Shown here: one piece after another, positions 9,823-18,478 of the stretch
How positions within the stretch are numbered: the first letter of the stretch is position 1
Layout: each line of letters opens with the position of its first letter
NCBI RefSeq assembly: GCF_947502895.1
Contig: NZ_CANNBM010000002.1
Location: 930,001-994,000, forward strand
Source: an uncultured Sulfitobacter sp.
GTDB taxonomy: Bacteria; Pseudomonadota; Alphaproteobacteria; Rhodobacterales; Rhodobacteraceae
Direction: 5' to 3'
Length of the DNA: 64,000 bases
Made by a program: the position numbers and the translations under genes
Notes under the pieces: generated by a model
The model's database searches: none
What the model saw: only the letters and a program-made list of their open reading frames with translations
What the model was told of the DNA's origin: nothing

Positions 9823-10584
9823 ATGACTGATCCGCGCACCCTTTTTGATCTGACGGGCCGTGTGGCGTGCGTGACCGGCGCAAGCTCGGGGTTGGGTCGG
9901 CGGGCGGCGACTGCGCTGGCCGCTGCGGGGGCGCAGGTTGTCGGTGTTGCGCGGCGGGCTGAGGCCTTGGACGAAATGTGCGCGCAGATCGGTAAAAACG
10001 CTGCGCGCGTGGCAGCCGATATCGCGGACCGCGCCGCGATCACCGCCCTCGCGACCGACATCGCCAGCCCCTTTGGCGCACCCGATATCGTGATCCACGC
10101 CGCAGGGCTGAACACGCGGCAGGACGCCGATGAAGTCACCCCAGAGGGCTGGGACAACACCTTGGCAATCAACCTCACTGCGCCTTTCTTTCTGTCCCAA
10201 GCTCTTGTTCCTGCGATGAAGGCCAAAGGTTGGGGGCGGATTGTCAATTTCGCTTCGCTGCAGACCACGCGGGCCTTTCCGGGTGGCATTGCCTATGGTG
10301 CGACCAAAGGCGGAGTTGGCCAGCTGACCCGCGCCATGGCGCAAGCCTGGTCGCCCCACGGCATCACAGCCAATGCCATCGGCCCCGGGTTTTTCCCGAC
10401 AGAGCTGACAGCAGCCGTGTTTGACGACCCAGAGCGTGCTGCCCGCAATGCGGCGCAGACCTGCACAGGCCGCAACGGGCGCATGGAAGACATGGACGGG
10501 CCACTGCTGTTTTTATGCTCCGAGGCTTCCGCCTATGTCACAGGGCAGGTTCTGATGGTCGACGGGGGGTTTACTGCAAAATGA
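9823..10584 (+). CDS. hpsO: Short-chain dehydrogenase, HpsO-like
   Basis: A 253-residue classical SDR. The NAD(P)-binding motif is TGASSGLG near residue 18, the catalytic serine is in IVNFASLQ and the catalytic Tyr-Lys pair in AYGATKG. The C terminus ASAYVTGQVLMVDGGF is standard for the family. It starts 2 bp after hpsN and overlaps the next gene through ATGA. In DHPS degraders HpsO and HpsP interconvert the two DHPS enantiomers through the ketone. The SDR call is firm; substrate is inferred from the operon. Confidence 0.8.
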   Translation: MTDPRTLFDLTGRVACVTGASSGLGRRAATALAAAGAQVVGVARRAEALDEMCAQIGKNAARVAADIADRAAITALATDIASPFGAPDIVIHAAGLNTRQDADEVTPEGWDNTLAINLTAPFFLSQALVPAMKAKGWGRIVNFASLQTTRAFPGGIAYGATKGGVGQLTRAMAQAWSPHGITANAIGPGFFPTELTAAVFDDPERAARNAAQTCTGRNGRMEDMDGPLLFLCSEASAYVTGQVLMVDGGFTAK

Positions 10585-11561
10585 AAGCACTTGTGTATGA
10601 CGGGGTTGAAACCCTCGGGTTTCGTGATGTGCCCGATGCCGTACCGCAAAACGGCGAGCAGCTAATCAAGGTTGAAGCCGTGGGCATTTGCGGCTCTGAC
10701 ATGCACGCCTATCTGGGCCACGATGCACGCCGCCCTGCACCGCTGATCCTGGGGCATGAGGCTGCCGGTGTGATTACCGGCGGCGCGCAGGATGGCCAGC
10801 GCGTGACAGTTAATCCGCTGGTAAATTGCGGCACATGCCCTGCCTGCACCAGCGGGCGCGAAAATCTCTGCCCTGATCGCCAGATCATTTCGATGATGCC
10901 ACGCGAAGGCGCATTTGCCCAATACATCACCATGCCCGCCGCCAATCTGGTTGCGGTGCCTGACGACGTGCCACTGGACAAAGCCGCACTGGCCGAGCCT
11001 TTGGCCGTCAGTTGGCACGCGGTGCGGCTGGCACTGGAAGCGTTGCATCCGGCGATGGACAAACGTGCGCTGGTGATTGGCGGCGGGGCTATCGGGCTTG
11101 CTGCTGCACTGGCGCTGCGTGCGATGGGGGTAGATGACATCACCATCGCCGAACCGAACGAAACGCGCCGCGCCTTCCTCAAAAAACGCTGCGGGGAAGA
11201 TGCGGTGGGCGATGCCACAGGGCAGTTCGCAATCGTGATCGACGCGGTCGGCTATGGTGCCACCCGCGCCACGGCGTCGGCCCTTGCCCAACCGGGTGGT
11301 GTGATCGCCCACGTGGGTCTGGGCGAAGATTCAGGCGGGCTGGATGTGCGCCGCATGACCTTGCAAGAGATCACCTTTATCGGGACCTATACCTACACCG
11401 CGCAGGATTTCCGCGATACCGCGCAGGCCATTTTCGAGGGCCGCCTCGGTCCGCTGGACTGGACCCAGTCGCGCCCCTTGTCCCAAGGTTTTGCCGCGTT
11501 CCAAGACCTGCGCGCAGGCACTGTGGCAGCCCCGAAAATTATCCTGACGCCTTGGTCCTGA
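10581..11561 (+). CDS. hpsP: Zinc-dependent alcohol dehydrogenase, HpsP-like
   Basis: A 326-residue medium-chain dehydrogenase whose ATG overlaps the hpsO stop (ATGA). Catalytic zinc ligands are visible in GICGSDMHAYLGH and GHEAAG, the structural-zinc cysteines in CGTCPACTSGRENLC, and the NAD-binding GGGAIGLAAALAL near residue 165. It probably works with the SDR to racemise DHPS through dihydroxyacetone sulfonate. It is slightly shorter than the family's usual 340-350 residues. Confidence 0.8.
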   Translation: MKALVYDGVETLGFRDVPDAVPQNGEQLIKVEAVGICGSDMHAYLGHDARRPAPLILGHEAAGVITGGAQDGQRVTVNPLVNCGTCPACTSGRENLCPDRQIISMMPREGAFAQYITMPAANLVAVPDDVPLDKAALAEPLAVSWHAVRLALEALHPAMDKRALVIGGGAIGLAAALALRAMGVDDITIAEPNETRRAFLKKRCGEDAVGDATGQFAIVIDAVGYGATRATASALAQPGGVIAHVGLGEDSGGLDVRRMTLQEITFIGTYTYTAQDFRDTAQAIFEGRLGPLDWTQSRPLSQGFAAFQDLRAGTVAAPKIILTPWS

Positions 11562-11681
11562 TGTATAATGAACCCTGACACACACCCGCCCCGAACACCC
11601 CGCGCGATGAACTTTGCATACTGCCTGCTCACCGCCCCCTGCTTTTAATCTGATTTAACTCTCTGGAAAGGTTCCCCCAAG

Positions 11682-12188
11682 ATGAACATCGACAAGAAGA
11701 TCGTGGATGATCTTGTCGCCAACGATGTCTCGTTCGTGACAACCGTGCCCTGCAAACAGCTGGCCGGTGTGATCGACGAGGTTGAAGCGCGCGAAGATAT
11801 CTTTCACATCCCCTCCAACAAAGAAGACGAAGGCATGGGCCTGTGCGCAGGCGCGTTCATGGGCGGCAAACGCCCTGCCATCATCATGCAGAACACAGCC
11901 ATCGGTGTGACGATCAACACGCTGGCGACGCTGACGCAATTCTACCGCATGCCGCTGCCCATGATCATCTCGTACCGCGGCGAACTGCGCGAGCCTGTCG
12001 CCTGTCAGGTTGAAATGGCTGTGCACACCAAGGCCCTGCTGGCCCAGCTGAACATCCCGACCTACCACTTTCACTGGCAAAAGGATGTCGAGGAATTCGA
12101 TAACATCCTCAAATACACCTTCATGTGCAACAAACCTGTGGCAATCCTGACCGATGCCAACTTCTGGGGAGGCTACGGCGACCAATGA
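11682..12188 (+). CDS. comD: Sulfopyruvate decarboxylase alpha subunit
   Basis: A 168-residue TPP-enzyme PYR-domain subunit (VTTVPCKQLAGVIDEVE, NKEDEGMGLCAGAFMGGKRPAIIMQNTA). With ComE it decarboxylates 3-sulfopyruvate to sulfoacetaldehyde and CO2 in the cytoplasm. Length and split-subunit structure match ComD. The start follows AAGGTTCCCCCAAG, and the stop overlaps the ComE start by ATGA. Phosphonopyruvate decarboxylase is the related alternative, but that is normally one chain. Confidence 0.87.
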   Translation: MNIDKKIVDDLVANDVSFVTTVPCKQLAGVIDEVEAREDIFHIPSNKEDEGMGLCAGAFMGGKRPAIIMQNTAIGVTINTLATLTQFYRMPLPMIISYRGELREPVACQVEMAVHTKALLAQLNIPTYHFHWQKDVEEFDNILKYTFMCNKPVAILTDANFWGGYGDQ

Positions 12189-12739
12189 TCCGTTCAGAAA
12201 TTCTCAAAGAAATCGCCCCGATCATCCGTGATCACCTTGTTGTCTGTAACATCGGTCTGCCCAGCCAAGAGCTGCATATGATCGACGACCAGCCGACCAA
12301 CTTTTACATGCTTGGCACCATGGGCCTTGCATCATCCATCGGCCTTGGCCTTGCGCTGGCGCAGGACAAACCCGTGATCTCCATCGACGGGGACGGCTCG
12401 GTGCTGACCAATCTCGGCACGCTGCCGACCATCGCCAACAATCCAGCGGACAACTACACTCTGCTGATAATCGACAACGGCTCTTACGGCTCCACCGGAG
12501 ACCAGCCGACCTATGCGGGCAAAAAGACATCGCTGACAGCCGTCGCAAAGGCATGTGGCTGCGACACAGTGATCGAGGTGCAGGACAAAGACCTCGGCCC
12601 TGTTTTGCAAGACGCCATCAACAGCGACGAGATGACGATCATCGTGTGCAAATGTGACAGCGGCAATATCAAACTACCCGTTATCACGCTTGACCCCGTT
12701 GTCATCCGTCACCGCTTTATGGAAGCCGTGAAGGCCTAA
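12185..12739 (+). CDS. comE: Sulfopyruvate decarboxylase beta subunit
   Basis: A 184-residue TPP-binding subunit; start at 12185, overlapping the comD stop. The thiamine diphosphate motif is visible as GDGSVLTNLG near residue 66 followed by NNGSYGSTGDQ (the GDGS...NN pattern binding Mg2+ and diphosphate). It completes the alpha2beta2-type sulfopyruvate decarboxylase. The product sulfoacetaldehyde would need Xsc acetyltransferase, which is not in this window. Confidence 0.87.
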   Translation: MIRSEILKEIAPIIRDHLVVCNIGLPSQELHMIDDQPTNFYMLGTMGLASSIGLGLALAQDKPVISIDGDGSVLTNLGTLPTIANNPADNYTLLIIDNGSYGSTGDQPTYAGKKTSLTAVAKACGCDTVIEVQDKDLGPVLQDAINSDEMTIIVCKCDSGNIKLPVITLDPVVIRHRFMEAVKA

Positions 12740-13849
12740 ATGAACGCGCGAGACATCCATTCGGCGGCGGACGCACGGGCCATTGCCCGCCGCCGCCTGC
12801 CCTGGATGATCTTTGACTATATCGACGGGGCCGCAGGGACGGAAACAGGGGCAGCGCGCAACCGTGCGGCCCTTGATGCCATCACCCTGCGGCCCCGCAT
12901 CTTATGTGACGTTAGCAACCGCTCGCTTGCCACTACCCTCTTTGGCGCGCCCGCTGCGCGCCCGTTCGGCATCGCACCTATGGGCATGTGCAACCTGTCG
13001 GGCGCGGGTGCCGATCTGATGCTGGCACGGTTGGCGGCCAGACACCACATTCCCCACGGCGTCTCTACCGTTGCCTCCACCCCGCTGGAGCGGATCATCG
13101 AAGTGGCCGAGGGCCATGCGTGGTTCCAGATTTATTTCAGCGGGGACGGTACCGGCACGTTCAAATTGATCGAACGGGCGCGCAACGCGGGGTATGAAAC
13201 ACTGGTGCTGACCGCCGATGTGCCGGAAGTAGGCCGCCGCCCGCGCGAGCTGCGCCACGGCTTCAAGATGCCTTTCAAGATAGGCCCCAAACAATTCATA
13301 GATTTCGCCCTGCATCCGCGCTGGTCGCTCAGCAGCTTGCTGCACGGCAAACCCGCCATGGCGAATTTCGACATGCCCGGCTATGCGTTTGACCGCACCG
13401 AAAGCCGCGCACGGGCCGATTGGGATACTCTGAGGGCGATGCGCGACGCATGGCCCGGCAGGCTGGTCGTCAAAGGCGTCCTCGACGTAGAAGACGCGGT
13501 TCTATTGCGCGACGCCGGTGTCGACGCTATTCAGGTTTCAAGCCACGGTGCGCGCCAATTGGAAAGCGCGCCCTGCCCGATCACCATCCTGCCCGCAATC
13601 CGCGCTGCCGTCGGACCTGACATGCCTGTCTTTTTCGACAGTGGCTTGCGTTCGGGTGAAGACGCGCTCAAGGCGCTGCACGCTGGGGCCGATTTCACCT
13701 TCTTCGGTCGCATCCTGCAATTCGCCATTGCCGCAGGAGGCGAGGAAGGTCTGAACCGCATGTGGGATGTCCTCTCGGACGAGCTGAGTATCGCCATGGC
13801 GCAAACAGGCCTGCGTGATCTGACGGGCGTTGCAGAGGCGTCTGCATAG
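12740..13849 (+). CDS. FMN-dependent 2-hydroxyacid dehydrogenase (possible sulfolactate dehydrogenase)
   Basis: A 369-residue L-lactate dehydrogenase/glycolate oxidase family flavoprotein. Visible features are GIAPMGMCNLSG (FMN site), ETLVLTADVPEVGRRPRELR, VVKGVLDVEDAVLLRDAGVDAIQVSSHGARQLES with the catalytic histidine, and FFDSGLRSGEDALKAL. The start is adjacent to the comE stop (TAAATG), so it is cotranslated. In the pathway it fits oxidation of sulfolactate to sulfopyruvate, the step between HpsN and ComDE (SlcD-type role). This is inferred from position; lactate or glycolate are alternatives. Confidence 0.85.
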   Translation: MNARDIHSAADARAIARRRLPWMIFDYIDGAAGTETGAARNRAALDAITLRPRILCDVSNRSLATTLFGAPAARPFGIAPMGMCNLSGAGADLMLARLAARHHIPHGVSTVASTPLERIIEVAEGHAWFQIYFSGDGTGTFKLIERARNAGYETLVLTADVPEVGRRPRELRHGFKMPFKIGPKQFIDFALHPRWSLSSLLHGKPAMANFDMPGYAFDRTESRARADWDTLRAMRDAWPGRLVVKGVLDVEDAVLLRDAGVDAIQVSSHGARQLESAPCPITILPAIRAAVGPDMPVFFDSGLRSGEDALKALHAGADFTFFGRILQFAIAAGGEEGLNRMWDVLSDELSIAMAQTGLRDLTGVAEASA

Positions 13850-13910
13850 GCGGTAGGCTCCAAACCATACCCATCACCATGCGGTGCAATCAACTGGACC
13901 AGAGGCCCAT

Positions 13911-15008
13911 ATGCCAACAATTACAAGCATCCATACCCAGCTGTTCAACGTCCCGCTGGCCGAAGTTCTCACCGATGCAAAGCACGGAGATCACACGCAT
14001 TTTGAGTTGATTACCAGTACCATCACCTTGGACGATGGCACCAAAGGTACGGGATACACCTACACAGGTGGCAAGGGCGGGCATCCGATTGTTGCAATGA
14101 TAAATCATGATCTAACCCCGTTTCTATTGGGGCAAGACGGCAATGATCCCGCCGTTCTGTATGACGCGATGCAGTGGCATATTCACTATGTCGGGCGCGG
14201 TGGCATTGCCTCTTTTGCGATCTCGGCAGTCGATATTGCGCTTTGGGACGCGTTAGGAAAACGCACAGGCCAGCCGCTTTGGAAAATGGCGGGCGGCGCA
14301 TCAAATCGCTGCCGCGCCTATTGCGGCGGCATTGATCTGAATTTTCCGCTGCCGAAATTGCTGAAGTCCGTTCAGGGATATCTGGATGCGGGGTATAACG
14401 GGGTAAAGATCAAGATCGGGCAGCCCACATTGGCCGAGGATGTCGCCCGTATCAAAGCTGTGCGTGAATTGATCGGCCCCGACATCACTTTTATGATTGA
14501 TGCCAACTATTCCATGTCTGCCGATCAGGCGATTGAGCTGGCCAAGGCGGTCGCGCATTATGACATCTACTGGTTCGAAGAGCCGACGATTCCCGATGAT
14601 TACAAAGCCTATGGAAAAATCGCGGACGCCACGGGAATGCCACTGGCAATGGGTGAGAACCTGCACACGATCCATGAATTCGAATACGCTTTCGCAGATG
14701 CCAAGCTCAGCTTTATCCAGCCAGACGCATCCAACTGCGGCGGCATCACGGGTTGGCTTCAAGCGGCAGAACTTTCAGCCCGGCACGACATTCCCGTGTG
14801 CAGCCACGGGATGCAAGAGCTGCATGTGAGCCTCGTATCTGCCCGCCCCAACGCAGGCTGGATCGAAGTACATTCGTTCCCGATTGATAAATACACGACA
14901 AGACCTTTGGTAATCCAGGATCACATGGCCGTTGCCCCGGATACTCCGGGTATTGGTGTGACCTTTGATTGGGCCAAACTCGCCTCGGAACATGATGAAA
15001 CACTGTAG
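13911..15008 (+). CDS. Enolase-superfamily protein, mandelate racemase subgroup
   Basis: A 365-residue TIM-barrel enzyme starting at 13911. Every mandelate racemase active-site position is kept: Lys166-x-Lys168 (VKIKIG), metal ligands Asp197, Glu223 and Glu249, and the Asp272/His299 dyad (QPDASNCGG, SHG), with Glu319. It should abstract an alpha proton next to a carboxylate, as in acid-sugar dehydratases or racemases. Placed at the end of a sulfonate operon, it could act on a hydroxy-sulfonate acid or bring in an unrelated sugar acid. The exact substrate cannot be read from sequence. Confidence 0.85.
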   Translation: MPTITSIHTQLFNVPLAEVLTDAKHGDHTHFELITSTITLDDGTKGTGYTYTGGKGGHPIVAMINHDLTPFLLGQDGNDPAVLYDAMQWHIHYVGRGGIASFAISAVDIALWDALGKRTGQPLWKMAGGASNRCRAYCGGIDLNFPLPKLLKSVQGYLDAGYNGVKIKIGQPTLAEDVARIKAVRELIGPDITFMIDANYSMSADQAIELAKAVAHYDIYWFEEPTIPDDYKAYGKIADATGMPLAMGENLHTIHEFEYAFADAKLSFIQPDASNCGGITGWLQAAELSARHDIPVCSHGMQELHVSLVSARPNAGWIEVHSFPIDKYTTRPLVIQDHMAVAPDTPGIGVTFDWAKLASEHDETL

Positions 15009-15390
15009 GTCTATCGTGCGTTCACCATTCCGACCCAAGCCAAAACCCCAGATGCACCGGTGAATACCCCCCCAAACAAAGAGAGCGGTTTCAGACATTC
15101 AAACGGGTTACGATCGTCGCTGAACAGAAGTGGCCTATTGTGAAGCTGCAAAGCATGGCGTCCACAATCACGCCGGTATCAAGCAGTTTAAACACTATTG
15201 GCTTGCGCATGGCTAACGCGGCGACCGCTTCTAGAAATCACCACGCGAATAGCCAAAAGGGCGTGCCACGCAGGTCAAAAAGGCAGACCAAACACTTGTA
15301 AAAAAAACCACCGGCAACTCTCGTCACCGGTGGCTATTTGTCTGGGCAGAGTGTGCAAAGGCCTACAGAATGGTCATTCTATAGTGTGCC
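15009..15390. other. Intergenic chromosomal flank left of the transposon
   Basis: About 380 bp between the enolase-superfamily gene and the transposon. Apart from a minus-strand terminator at 15300-15333 no gene, RNA or repeat is recognised. Before insertion it would have joined directly to 55988 and the nrdJ stop. Confidence 0.6.
15300..15333 (-). terminator. Intrinsic terminator, probably the displaced nrdJ terminator
   Basis: Read on the minus strand, CCACCGG pairs with CCGGTGG across a 12-nt loop and is followed by seven T. No minus-strand gene native to this flank lies upstream; the nearest is nrdJ, on the other side of the transposon. With the element removed, this hairpin begins about 84 nt past the nrdJ stop, the expected place. 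It now also lies downstream of tniQ. Confidence 0.8.
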
Positions 15391-15395
15391 CCACA
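15391..15395. repeat. Target-site duplication (left copy)
   Basis: CCACA directly abuts the left terminal repeat and is repeated exactly at 55983-55987 beyond the right end. Five-base duplications are the rule for Tn7- and Tn5053-like elements. Confidence 0.9.
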
Positions 15396-15511
15396 TGAAA
15401 CAACACCCTATTTTCCGCCACCTTCCTACTGAAAAGCCTTTATTATAAGGGTTTTCTAAAATGCTCAGGTCAGTACTTCTGCCACCACAGGCCACCCTAT
15501 TTCTGCCACCG
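15396..15511 (+). repeat. Transposon left end with three transposase-site motifs
   Basis: The terminal repeat spans 15396-15420 and contains CACCCTATTTTCCGCCA. Two further copies of the core lie at 15475-15488 (ACTTCTGCCACCAC) and 15494-15511 (ACCCTATTTCTGCCACCG), in the same orientation. Spacing is loose (about 65 then 22 bp), resembling the left end of Tn7. Confidence 0.85.
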
Positions 15512-15530
15512 AAAAACGTGAAGTCAAAAG

Positions 15531-15557
15531 AAAAGCCGCCCCAAAGGGCGGCTTTTT
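15531..15557 (-). terminator. Terminator of the transposition operon
   Basis: GCCGCCC and GGGCGGC form a perfect 7-bp stem with a 4-nt loop, flanked by A-run and T-run on both sides, so it can work in either direction. It lies 28 bp downstream of the tniQ stop codon and just inside the left end. Confidence 0.85.
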
Positions 15558-15584
15558 CAGCAATATTGGTCGTTGGAGTTTAGA

Positions 15585-17429
15585 TCAGGCAGCGATATCG
15601 GCTTTCCTGTAGAAAAACCGTCCCAGACTGTGATCGGCAACAATCGGTTTCAGCCCTCGTCCATCCAACTTCATCTTCATCACCTTGGGTGAAAAAATAT
15701 GCATCTCGGCATAGTCTTTCAGCGAAACATGCGTGCGCAGAAAAGCCAGAAGCTCATCTACCATGAAGACCGAAACCTGTACGCCTTTTGAGTTCTTTTT
15801 GATGAAATGCTCTGTAAGGTAAGGCTTGCCATCCGGATCTAAAAGTTTGGCCAAGTTACGCAAATTGTATGTATTCATGCCGAGAATTCGAGCCGCCTCA
15901 TTGGCACTTACTTGGCCAGTCGGCAACTTCTCAGAAAGAACCTCGCAGACTTCATTCGGGTCCATAAGAATACCCTTGAACTTCAGGTCAACGTCAACGA
16001 TTTCCAGCTTGGAAAACGCCCCTGCAAGAATACCATTCACGATGTCGAGCACGGGCCACCGAGCAATCTCAGCGGTTGAAACAATATCGAAAAGTCCGTC
16101 CGTCGCGCAGTCGACCTGCGTTGCCTGCCCTACAATACGGTCAAGAAACTGATCAAGGTCCTCTTTTGCAACATGCTTGAGGACCCCAGTTGCCCCTGCC
16201 AATCCCTTTCCAATCCGCGGGATTACGCCGGACCGGACGAGTTGCTGAGCTTGAACACGGTTGCAGTTCAGGTACTCTGGAATCCGTAAGGTGGGGAGCG
16301 CATTTTGCATCTTTAGAACCAGTTCTTCTCCAGCTTTGGCATCGAAGGTCAAATGGGCCAGTGAACGATCAGGATCGCCCTGCACCAGACCTGAATACAC
16401 AGCCGCTCGATTGATCGTCTTCGGATGCATCCCTGTTTTTTGGGAAAGGCTATAAACAGAGTGGATCGCTTGCTGTTCTACCGGTGACCCAAGTAAATTC
16501 ATTCCGATTTCCAGAACGAAATTTTCCACAATAAATTCGCGGACAACCCCACGGATCGGACCAAACTCTTTCCCGTTTGTGTTGAACTGAAGCCATTGGT
16601 AGAGACGACCAAATACTTTCTGTGGACCTCCATGGAGGTCGCGCTCAATGAAACGATCAAACGCCAACCGAAGACCTTCCCGGATCCCCTCCTCACCCCG
16701 TGAAGCGAAACCAAATCCTAGATCGCCGGCTTCATTCCATTCCGCCTGGCTAATTTTTTTGAGATTGCAGTGCGTGCCGGCAGTTAGAATTACACCCAGC
16801 ATTTCACAGGCACGAGACGCCTGATCAATCTGCTGGTTATCAAGCCAAGGTGAGCCCGACACACCTTCTAAGCGTTGCTGAATGTATGACTGAAGCTCAG
16901 AGGTTTTTTGCTTATCAGAATTTGCGACCATCTCTCTCAACTCATTGTCATTTGGCGCAACGTCAGACATGAGTTGAAATTTCTTGGAGTAAGTCAGATT
17001 CTTATATCGACGTAAGAGGATACCGTGGTTCGGACATGTCCGAGATGGTTCGATCAACCAGCCGATGCGGCCAACTCTCATACCCGCGGACGCACTATCT
17101 GCATGTCCATCCTCCAGCAAACATGCTGGACAGAAGCTTGTCTGTTCCAGATTGGCAAACTCAGAATGGACGGTTTCGCCACAGATCGTGCGCACCCGGC
17201 CACCCTGACGTAGGAACGTCATACGTTTGAGCACCGCCTCACCCTGCCCGGTAAGTAAAGAGATGCGCTCAATGACCTCTTCCGATGGGAACATCACGTC
17301 CTGACGTGACAGCTCAAACATGCTGAGGAATGAATAGACGTCACTATCGCAGTGAAATTTTGCGATACGGGCCATGTATGAAGTCAAGCTTTCGCCGGCA
17401 ATTACGGGAAGCAATGGAAGGAGTGCCAT
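15585..17429 (-). CDS. tniQ: TniQ/TnsD-family target-selection protein
   Basis: A 614-residue protein whose N terminus (LLPVIAGESLTSYMARIA) and zinc-binding motif (Cys100-Pro-Ala-Cys103 ... Cys132-Pro-Asn-His135) mark the TniQ family. Simple TniQ proteins have about 300-400 residues; this length is TnsD-like, leaving a long C-terminal part that includes helix-turn-helix-like stretches (VSANEAARILGMNTYNLRNLAKLL; PEYLNCNRVQAQQLVRSGVIP). In Tn7, TnsD binds the end of glmS and recruits TnsC. Here the element sits beside nrdJ, so this protein is the obvious candidate to recognise the nrdJ 3' end. It is last in the operon, 2 bp after tniB. Confidence 0.9.
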   Translation of the reverse strand: MALLPLLPVIAGESLTSYMARIAKFHCDSDVYSFLSMFELSRQDVMFPSEEVIERISLLTGQGEAVLKRMTFLRQGGRVRTICGETVHSEFANLEQTSFCPACLLEDGHADSASAGMRVGRIGWLIEPSRTCPNHGILLRRYKNLTYSKKFQLMSDVAPNDNELREMVANSDKQKTSELQSYIQQRLEGVSGSPWLDNQQIDQASRACEMLGVILTAGTHCNLKKISQAEWNEAGDLGFGFASRGEEGIREGLRLAFDRFIERDLHGGPQKVFGRLYQWLQFNTNGKEFGPIRGVVREFIVENFVLEIGMNLLGSPVEQQAIHSVYSLSQKTGMHPKTINRAAVYSGLVQGDPDRSLAHLTFDAKAGEELVLKMQNALPTLRIPEYLNCNRVQAQQLVRSGVIPRIGKGLAGATGVLKHVAKEDLDQFLDRIVGQATQVDCATDGLFDIVSTAEIARWPVLDIVNGILAGAFSKLEIVDVDLKFKGILMDPNEVCEVLSEKLPTGQVSANEAARILGMNTYNLRNLAKLLDPDGKPYLTEHFIKKNSKGVQVSVFMVDELLAFLRTHVSLKDYAEMHIFSPKVMKMKLDGRGLKPIVADHSLGRFFYRKADIAA

Positions 17430-17431
17430 AG

Positions 17432-18439
17432 TTATGCTGCCTTCTTTTTGCGTGACTTGTTCTTATTGATCGCTTTGTCTCGCTCTTTCAGGAAAATATC
17501 GCCGTCCTCGTCCTCAAGTTCAATTCCCATCCAGTTTTCAGCGGCAAACACATTTTCTTTGATTTCGCAGCCTTCTTGCTGCCCCCAAGCCAATTCAAAG
17601 TGCTCAATGGTAAGTGTTTCCACATCATCCATCAGCGCGCATTCAATCGCATGGATCGTGGTTTCAATACAGCGTCCGAAGCGGTAGCGGCTCGCATAAA
17701 TAAGACGGTTGATTTGGTCATCTTGCAGGGAGACCTCCAAATCAGCCCGTTCTGCGCACTTGGTGACGAGCCCTACCAATCGCTTATTATCGGTCCCGAA
17801 AGCCAGTGGCCGTGGACGGATTTTGTTGAAGCGACGGTTCACCTGAGGATCAATCTGAGTGATGCGCGACAATCGTTCAGTACCGCTCAACAGAAGCACG
17901 ACCGGATGCTCTCCCTGCATGAGAGACTTCAGCATTTTGAACATGTTGTCCGTTTCTGAAGACAATGTGCCACGGAACATATCATGGGCTTCATCGAGCC
18001 ATACGAGGGTTGTTCCGGTAATCTGCAAGCGGTGCCGAACCAAGCCCCAAATGTCATAAACTTTCGCCCGGTCTGAGACTTTATCGCCACCCAGTTTCAA
18101 GAGCATGCTCACACCAAGGCTACGAAGCGTCGCTGGACTTTCTACCTTCACATCAAGATAGCGTGGCTTGTCTGTTTCGGGATTGCACACCAACGGCTCG
18201 AAATTGGAGAGGACTTCGGCGATGGCAGTACTTTTGCCGCCGCCGGATCCCTCAATAAATGTAATGCCGTGTGTTTCGGTGCCTGCTGTAAACCGCACGG
18301 GCTCATGGGTCAGCTTGCCGTTTGTAACCTTAAACAACCGAGAAAGCTGAGCCATCAGATTGCGGTCACGCTCAGTTACAAAGTGCATGTCACGGATGGA
18401 CTGAATTGTGCCTGCGATCTCAATGATGGATTTCGTCAT
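17432..18439 (-). CDS. tniB: AAA+ transposition regulator (TniB/TnsC type)
   Basis: A 335-residue ATPase with Walker A EGSGGGKST at residues 63-71 and Walker B TTLVWLDEAHD near 143-153. TniB/TnsC proteins form ATP-dependent filaments on target DNA, bridging the TniQ/TnsD selector and the transposase, and enforce target immunity. Length is closer to TniB than to the 555-residue Tn7 TnsC. The C-terminal tail is highly basic (AINKNKSRKKKAA). It lies between tniA and tniQ in one operon. Confidence 0.9.
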   Translation of the reverse strand: MTKSIIEIAGTIQSIRDMHFVTERDRNLMAQLSRLFKVTNGKLTHEPVRFTAGTETHGITFIEGSGGGKSTAIAEVLSNFEPLVCNPETDKPRYLDVKVESPATLRSLGVSMLLKLGGDKVSDRAKVYDIWGLVRHRLQITGTTLVWLDEAHDMFRGTLSSETDNMFKMLKSLMQGEHPVVLLLSGTERLSRITQIDPQVNRRFNKIRPRPLAFGTDNKRLVGLVTKCAERADLEVSLQDDQINRLIYASRYRFGRCIETTIHAIECALMDDVETLTIEHFELAWGQQEGCEIKENVFAAENWMGIELEDEDGDIFLKERDKAINKNKSRKKKAA

Positions 18440-18478
18440 GTTGGTTCTCCTAAAAAAATGTGTTGGTGAGAGTCGAGA

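Noticed and set aside
15100..15240. Short frame (AYCEAAKHGVHNHAGIKQF) in the left chromosomal flank, considered as a gene remnant
   Set aside because: There is no start, and no match to a known family could be recognised.
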